Below are positions 39,801-48,800 of a stretch of 64,000 nucleotides of DNA, piece after piece; the stretch's first letter is position 1, and each line of letters opens with the position of its first letter. The translations under genes and the position numbers were made by a program. This DNA comes from Latrodectus hesperus (taxonomy: Eukaryota > Arthropoda > Arachnida > Araneae > Theridiidae), in contig CM075855.1 of NCBI GenBank assembly GCA_037975125.1, forward strand, positions 79,793,085 through 79,857,084, read 5' to 3'. A model generated the notes under the pieces. It worked only from the letters and a program-made list of their open reading frames with translations, was not told the origin of the DNA and made no database searches.

Positions 39801-42800
39801 GAATTGAACAGTCTCTTCGCATATTTATTTTAAAGGTACGATTATTATATAAAACAAAGCAAAATAAATCAGCATCAATCAACCCAGGGCCACCACAACA
39901 GAATTGGAAAAGAAAATTGTCAAAGCAAATATCACAGTACTGAAATTATTAATATCAGTTATGTAATGATAAATGTTATGACCTCCACACATGTGTTCAT
40001 CATGACCTTCTGGAAATGACTAATAGATCAAAATTTTTATTTACTCAGACCCCTTTGCCACTTGTCATTTCTATACACTATCATATCAGATTACAGAAAT
40101 TCTAAGTTGTATCCACTGCAAAATGCACGGGAAATATAATCTTTAGTAGCGCCTCCCAATTATGCGTCCTTAAACAACTGTACTCATGTCTATTGATATC
40201 CAGGATAGGATGGCCGAGCTGGCAGCCGAATGGTTAGCGCTCTTGCCTTCGGTTCAACAGTTCGTGGGTTCGAATCCCACCTTGGCCATGGATGTTTGTA
40301 GTGGTTCGGAATCCACTTTAAACCGTAGGTCCCGGTCTAATTAGCTTTCGTATGCAAAAAATGACCGTTGAGCGACAAACAAACCAAACCAGGACAGAAT
40401 GAAACCTTTATCTTCGTACAAGGCAAAATCTGGGATTTCAGTTGCTTCGAAAGCCAAATTCTAGTGGTTGTGATTGAGCTCCAGTGGCTCAGTAGCTTCA
40501 CACAGTACACATTTCATCCCTTAATAGTAAGAAAGAAAATAGTATTGAAGTCAAAAGGAAATCAAATTGCACCTTATATTTTTTCCCACACCATTACAAT
40601 TTTTTATTCGCAGAAAAGTAAAAATAATCGAAGTTTCCTTTACAAAAAAATTAATTTCTTTAGCCGTTATTTATAATTTGTAACTTTTATAAAAGTAACA
40701 TAAAGCCAGTAGTAAACTTGGTGTAAAAAATGATTTTAAAATAATTTTCATATTGTTACAAATATAAACTCAAATAAATATCGTTACAGAACAGTAACTG
40801 AGAGTATATTTTGATTGCTTTAAATTCCTTTTATTTGGAATCCGGTCCAAAAAGTGATCATTCAGAAACAAACAAATCAAATTGGTGAAAGTTATTCTTT
40901 CACAGCTACGTTAATTATTTTTTGACAAATAAGCTAAAAAAAAATTTGATCTAGTTTTATTACATTTCTAAGCATTTTATGTTAGAATGAGACATTCATG
41001 TTGGCTTCAATGATTTTTTTATTTTTAATAATGAAACAAATTTAGATATTTCTTACGTTAATTTTCATTGAATATACAAATAGCAACAGTATTTTATACA
41101 TATTTTAATCCATAAAGCTGAAAACTATACAAATTTGGCAAGGATACGGAAACGTTAGGCTAGAGTCATCATAATTCATGTGAGAAAGTATGTTGATTTA
41201 GAGAGATATGTGAATCATTATGGAACGATATAACATAACTAAAACACATAATTCTTAATTGAAAATTCCTTGAAATCAAAATAAATGAATGTAAATTATT
41301 GTATCTTTTAGGATTAACCTTGAAATATGATAAGAAATTCATTCCATTTTCAGCTGGTGTTAAATAATCAACTCTTCATGAGATTCACGATTCTTTTTCC
41401 CCATAAAGACCTTCCAGCGGAAATCAAAAAAACCGAGATAACTGCTTTTGCAGCCGAAAATATGCTCAGAACTAGCATCGAAAATGGAAAAGTCAAAGTC
41501 AAATACTTTAGAAGCAATTCATCAATAGTAAGTATGCTCATTCAATAATCAATTTTCATGACTCTTTTTTTTTTATTGATTTGCTTGAAATTTTTTTTCA
41601 TTTTATAGGGATAATTAAACTTAAATATAATTGTATCTGATGTTCTTTTTACTATTAAAATACTTTTGTAATAAATTAAAAGTAAATTTAAATATCTTTT
41701 ACATAAAATTTGTAATTATTAAGATTTCAAATATAGAATTTATTAGTTGGTTTCTAATTTTAAATACATCCTCTCTCTTTTAGTTTCACATTTAATCGCA
41801 GTAGCTCATATCTCAATGGTAATAAAATGTCAATATCATAATCAAAAATCATTTATTAAGTTAAACAAAAATTTCCAGCTGAACTAACTCAGCTCACATC
41901 ATTATAATGTATGGAATCGCTGTCGAATAAAATTTGCAGCATTTGCAAAAACAATCGAGACGCTGTGGCAAAATAGTTGATTCTCATCGATATTATTATG
42001 CTGACTTTATAAAAAAAATGTGCGTCTGAAAAAAGTTTTCTAATCCATGAGTAAGATGCAGTTCAGGATATGGTACTTTATTCTTAAATTCATCATAATT
42101 TTTTTGACAACACTTCACGACAAAATTATCATTGACAATACAAATTTACTTTTAATATTATGTTTTCAATGATTTCATAAATTCTAAGACTATCAAAGTG
42201 AGATAAAATACGAGCATCATTCAGATCTGCTTAGACACATATGGATGCCAAATAATCCTTGATTGCTTTTTTCACTTCAGGGGTCTTTGGTGATTTTTCA
42301 CAATGAGAAAGCTGTAATCTAAAGCTTCACACGCCAAATTTAACCAATGTGGCATTCATTTTCAAGCAGAAAGTTAGTAAAAACTGATATAATAATAATG
42401 AATACATTCGATCTTAAATTATATGCATTTAATATGCTTTGTCCTTCAAAACCAAATTAAGGTAAAAATTTTAAAAAATCCGAAAAGAGACTGATCCATG
42501 ATCAAGATCAAATTTGAAATTTTAACAATCATTGGGATGAATAGCCTCTGAATTTACGTTCACCCTTGAAGATATAAACAATTTTTCAACACTTTATAAA
42601 TTCAGAGTTTTCGGTTACATTTTCAATGTTGATGAAAGTTTCCAAGATATGCAAATCCAAATTTAGTCATAAATGCACTATTATAGCTGAATGATAAATT
42701 TGCAAAAAAGATATACAAGCAACAGTTGATTCACATCAGATTGCACAAGAGCATAAAAAATGATATAATTATTAAATTTACGATTTTCAATATTATTTTT

Positions 42801-45800
42801 GCGATTAGTGAGAATATCAGTGATATTTAAATTAAAGTTAAGTCTAAAAATACAATAGAATTAAAAATGTCTTATAAAAGATATGAATACGATGTGAGAA
42901 TAGCAGACAAAAATAATCAAAAACCACTCGCATTCTTGTAGAATCCGATTTTCCGAATTGCAGGATGCATAGTGGTAATATCAATGCTTAAGACTAAATT
43001 CAACATTATCGGCATAGAGTATGAGAAATCAGAGAAAATCGCCAAAGTCACTATCGGATTTGTAGTAGTTCAAAGTTAATAGACTGATCACACGGAGAGA
43101 AAGTTCTAATGACTCATCCCAAATTAAATTATTAAGATGTTGATACATCATAAGACTGAATAAAGATGATGTTGGGTTGCATAACCTAAACGAATTTCCT
43201 AATAAAGAACGGCTAATCATTTTTTTTCAATATATAACCACTTTAATCTAAGCGATACTATTTTGACCTATGGGTTTTATTTTCCCATTTAACAGGTCTT
43301 ACGTTCTTTATTGCAATCAACAAATCACAAGTTCAATCTGAAATTCTAATGAATTTGAGACGTACTCTTCATATAAGCTATTTTATTCACACACAATGTA
43401 TGATTCCCTCAAGAACTTATTTTCTTATTTTTAGAGGTGAAACTAAAAATTAAACTTACAATTAAATTCCGTACAAGGCTGTTGTCCTGAATTCATATCT
43501 AATTTGATTCTATAGTTTATGAAGCAGGTTTACATTTTTAAAAACTTTTTTATAACTTTGTTTTTTCACTGTATATGAACTTAATACTAACATTTAAAGG
43601 ATAGTTACATAAGTTAAAGGACATTAAACATGAGTTAGATTTAAAAGTGACTAACGTCCTAACAGCCTTAACATTTAAATAGTTTCCACCTAACTGATAG
43701 AGCCCAACTATAGGCTAGGTACTGGGAAGCCTGCTGTTGCAACAACTGAAGCTCTTTCAGTTACATGATTAATGATGAAGCCGAAAGCAGCAATAGCATG
43801 ACATCGTGTTTAAAAATGAATCTCGGTTCTGATAGCTGCATCCACCTTTGGCATAATTGCGAAGAACGCTCATTATCAGCGTGCATTTATACTTGCATTA
43901 CTAGCCCATTACCTGGTTTGATTTGTTTGTCGCTCAAGTGACATTGTTGACTCCCAATGGCTAATTACACCAGGATCTACGTTTAGAGTACAGTGGGTGA
44001 TCGGTTAACGAACACTTTCAGGAACAATTTTTGTTTTCTCACAACGAACACAAATTTGGATAACGAATTCTAATGAACACTTCTCGGCTTTCGGAGCATA
44101 ACAGGGTTGAGAAACTCAACAAACCAAATATCGTTTTTCATCTCTCTTGAATTATGTTGCTAACCTATTAAATTTCAGAGTTCTATACAAGAAAAAATCT
44201 TCAAACAGAATATTTATAGACAAAATAGACCATTGGTTTCGATTTTGATTTCATTCAATGCCGAAATTAATTTTATTTTAAGCACCTTCCGTCTTTCATT
44301 CGTTGTAGAAGCTAGAGGATGTCAGCGCAGTTGTCTTACAATGGCAGCCAAACCAAGCTGATATCAATAGGGGTTTGGGATCTTTACAACAACAATGCTA
44401 TTAATCACTTTCGGAAAATCTTAAAAAAGAGAGAAAAGCAATCGATATTGAACATTTTCTTTAATGCCGCATCAACAAAAAATGAAAAGAACTGATTAAT
44501 ATACAAGAGTATACACATGTATTATTTTTTAATAAACTTACTAAGAAATTATACCTTTCTCTTTCATTTTTAGGGTTTTCAGAACGAATTAATTGATTTT
44601 AGAAAAATATCTGTGGTAAATTGTTGATCGGTTGACGAACAATTCGAACAGCGAACAGTCTTGTAACGGACTCTATGTTCGTTAATCGATCACTCACTTT
44701 ATATTCTGAACCCCTTCAAACATCCATGCCCGCAGTGGAATTAAGTGGTTGTTGTTATAAGTTCCGTAGTTCTAATTTCCTTTAAACTCAGTGAAATGCT
44801 ACGTTTCAGAGTGATAATGCATGATCAAATGTTGCCGACAATGTACGCATCTTCCTTGATACAGAAAATCTTTGGCTTCTGCCATGGTTAAGACGTTCTT
44901 TAAATATTTCACGAATAGTAAACGTCTGTGGTCAACGGTTCGGTACTTACTTATTATCCCTTAGACCATTTCCGTAGAAAAAATATATATATGTCGCTAA
45001 ATATTGCGATTTAAATCCAGAAATTACAATTCAGTGAAGCATCGGCTGATCAAATTCGTACACAAGCTCGCGTTTTATATTTCTTAGTTTGACTCACAAA
45101 AATTTTAAAACTATTCATTTCCACAGTAACTGTGTCAATAAAAAAATTAGAACATTAATTATCAGTTAGCTTTTAACTATTTCCTTCAACGAAGACACAA
45201 TTTAACTGTCTTTTTTTTTTCTCTTCACAGTTGAAAAATTGTTAAAATTTAGGATTTATTAACCAGTCTTCATGGGGGTAACATAAAAAAAATTTGAAGA
45301 TTTTTTGGTATCAAGCAGCAGCATTTTTCCCCATGAAAATGGTCGACGGGATAATACGTTAGTATCAATGGTTTTAATTGTTTTTTTATCGTATGCGGTT
45401 TTTACTACGGTCCATGAACTTTGACATCATGTTGAAGTTGTATGGCCAGCAGTATGTCATCAAATCTCTCTTTGATTCAATGTTTGGGCGCATAATTGTT
45501 ACTGGAGATGATTGTTCTGTGTACTGATTACACCAGATCTATCTTTTCAAATTTCTTCGGAATTTAATCATTAATTACTTTATACCTTCTACTCTGAAGG
45601 GCCTTGTTTACCGCATGCTCACCTAATTTAGATTTTATCAGGAAAAAATCGTATTTAGATTTCGGAGATACCAACTAATTATGAATTGAACAGGAAAACA
45701 TTAATAAAATAAAAACAAGAAAAATAATAGATATTATTACATACTATGTGCCAAAATAAGCATAAATTCAAGGAATTTAAAAAATAAATCTTATCTGACA

Positions 45801-48800
45801 GAAATTTTTGTTTAAAAATGAGGAAACATGAAATCCTACTATTTAATTCATAAAGTGTTGCAAAACCTATTTTGAATTCTAATTTAATAATGAATTGAAA
45901 ATACAAACATTAAATTAATCCAGTGAAAATAGAAGCAGGATTTACATTAGATATTTCTTATCTACGACATACAAAATAAACAAAAATCTAAATTATTAAA
46001 ATAAAAAAAAAATCTTGCTGAAGCTTCCACTTAAATATGAAAACATGAAAGTCCATAGTTTAACGCACAAGAATTTGTATATTAAAATATAATTTGACAG
46101 AATCTCAAAACAATGTTTCAAAACTGCATTGTGAAATCAAATCTCGTGAACAGATTAAATAAAAGTAAATCGAATGAAGTGCATAACGCTTGAAAACTCT
46201 CTTTAGTCCTAAAGTTATTAACTGTTGAAGATGTTGCACCAGCATGCTTTTCTGCACCAAATCCTGAGCTGAGCTCTGCCAATACTGTTGAAGTGTCAGG
46301 ATTCTTTTCATCCTCTTTTGAACCTATTCCCGATCGATGGCGTATTGGGAAAAGCGAAAATGCATTCGCAGAAGAACTGCATCATGAAATAAAGTTTCGT
46401 ATATAGATTAAATAAAAAAAATCGAATGGAAAGTATACTTAAAAACTCTTTTTAGTCCTGAAATTATTAATTATTGAAGAGGCAGGATTCTTTTAATCTG
46501 CTTTCAAATCCATTCCCGACCGTTGACGTATTGGGAAAGGCGAAAATTTATTCGTTGAAAAGGATAAAAATGCTTAAGAACCAAAGAAAACCAGTAAATG
46601 TAGTTTTCTTCATAAAAAACACACACACATACATTGGTAAGACAAAAAAGGGATTCAATATAAAATAAATATTTTTCTTTCTCCTTGCAATAAAAAATAG
46701 ATGACAATTTTCACAATAAAATAAAATTATGTTTTATTTTATTTTTTATTTATTATTTTTTAAGAGAAAAGAATTTCGAAGTAGAGTAATACATTCCAAT
46801 GAATTACATCATGGAAAAAGCAACTTTATAGGAAGATTAAATTAACACTAACTTTTAAATTAATTACAAACACTTTAATCAAAATCTAGAAAGAAAAATT
46901 AGTCTTTATTTTAAGTTAGCCAAATACCAACATCAATTTCGATCCATTCCATGCAGACGTTATTAATTTAATCTCGGGTAAAAATTTGGCGGATTTCACT
47001 TATACAGATATTTAAAATTTATATTGAGAATGGATACGACGCATAAAAAACTAGTACGAAGAGTTCCTTTCAAAAAGTATTGATTTGAGTCATACACAAG
47101 AAAAGGTTTCTAAATATTTGATATTGAATGAATTCACGAAAAGAATTTAGAGATTATCTATTCTTGGAACTCCTAAAGAATTCGGAAATTATCTATACCC
47201 TATAGAAGTTGTCGTAAATATTGAAGTTTAGTTTTCATTTCAAGAAACCACTGAATACTTTAAAGATTACTATGAATTTATATTTTTAGAGCATGATATA
47301 TCTTCTCAACCTGATGGTGTTGTTAAACAATATGCAAATTATAGCCGAAGTTTAATAAATAAATTGTTGTTTCAATAGCCAATATATGAATTTCATACCA
47401 CATTTTTTAAAACCATTCACACTTGATTACAAATTAGAGTCAATCCGGCTTATAAATTCCATTTTTATTCTATTTGTCTACAAAATTAAATTGAAAAAAA
47501 AGAAAATATTTTCTGAGAGAAATAGTTCCTACTTTAAATAGTTTGATAAATAGAAATAGAACTTTTTCATAGCATAAAACATGCCAAATTTTATCATACA
47601 TGATGAACATAAAAATATAGAAAACAAACGAAAAAAAGATTTATCTCAAACTTTCCATCAAAACGTATACTGTCAAATTTATTTTGAAAATTTTTTAATG
47701 GTTTATTATTACACTTCTTTGAATTTTTTTCTATACTTACATAATATGGAAATATTTTTAAAAGATTACGATTACATTTTAAGATATTACTATGCACTAT
47801 CATTTTTGTTGCTTATTGAAAATAAATAATAAATTTGACGAAAGTAATGAAAAATGAGAAAATAATAGAAATGGGAATAAAATATTTGTCTTTTTTTTAT
47901 GAAGAGAAATTCTTTGTGAGAAATATGTTCGTACCTTAAGTATTTGGAAGGATAATGAAATTTTACATAAAGCTTTTCTTGTGTAAAATACTCAATTTTT
48001 AACATATAAAAGAAAAGTTGGTTTTTAACTAACATGCAAATTAATTATTTTTTAAAAATACACACACACATGTGTGTGTATAGACTTCTATATATTTTAA
48101 TATTTTACTGAAATTTTATGATTTATTTAAAAAAAACCATCATTGATATCTAACATTGATAAATGAAATGATATAATGAATATTTCATAATTGATTTTTA
48201 TTTCGTAAATGTTTTTGAGAGAAATTTAAAAAAATCCTTTTTAAAAATTGTATCCTTTGAATTTTAAAAACATTTTTTCTCACAAATTTCAATATAAATT
48301 TACTAAACTCCGTGTCACGATAGCCCATGTGGGCCAAGGCCTACAGTGCACATAACTGTTTTCATGACCAAGGGCCCTAGGGTGCGAAGCATATGTTCCA
48401 GTTAGGTGGTCGGCCTAACGTGAAACCACCAGTGTTCAGTTCCCAAGCATGCATGGTACTCAGTTTATCGACACACAGAAAGGATGAAAGGTTGAGTCGA
48501 CCTTGCCAAGCCGAGAATCGAACCTCAGGCCTGTGCCTTGGGAGCGTGAAACGCTTCAAAATAAATATATAATTTAAATAGTTGTGATTTAATTCTTTTT
48601 AATTTACCAACATATAAAAACCTATATTAAATCCTCAAATTACAAAACTTATAATCATTTAATGGTAACGGTAAATAATGGGAAAGTAATACAGAATTTT
48701 ATAGTTTAACTATGATATGCCTCATGATTAAACATACAGTAAAAGTCATATGTAATAATATACTTGATAATTATCATACCTGGTAATTAATGTGAAGGCT

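Larger units (their letters stand above)
38037..41353. other. Intron J with non-LTR relic and SINE
   Basis: Holds the non-LTR relic at 38340-39215 and the SINE at 40213-40388. The remainder is A/T-rich. Confidence 0.55.

Noticed and set aside
40213..40290. A functional tRNA gene (good A and B boxes)
   Set aside because: It is the head of a SINE with target duplications and a conserved non-tRNA body. The same applies to 25275-25349.
43029..43220. 63-codon minus-strand frame with protein-like composition
   Set aside because: No family was recognised, no splice context was found, and it lies in an intron. It is mentioned only in the intron note.
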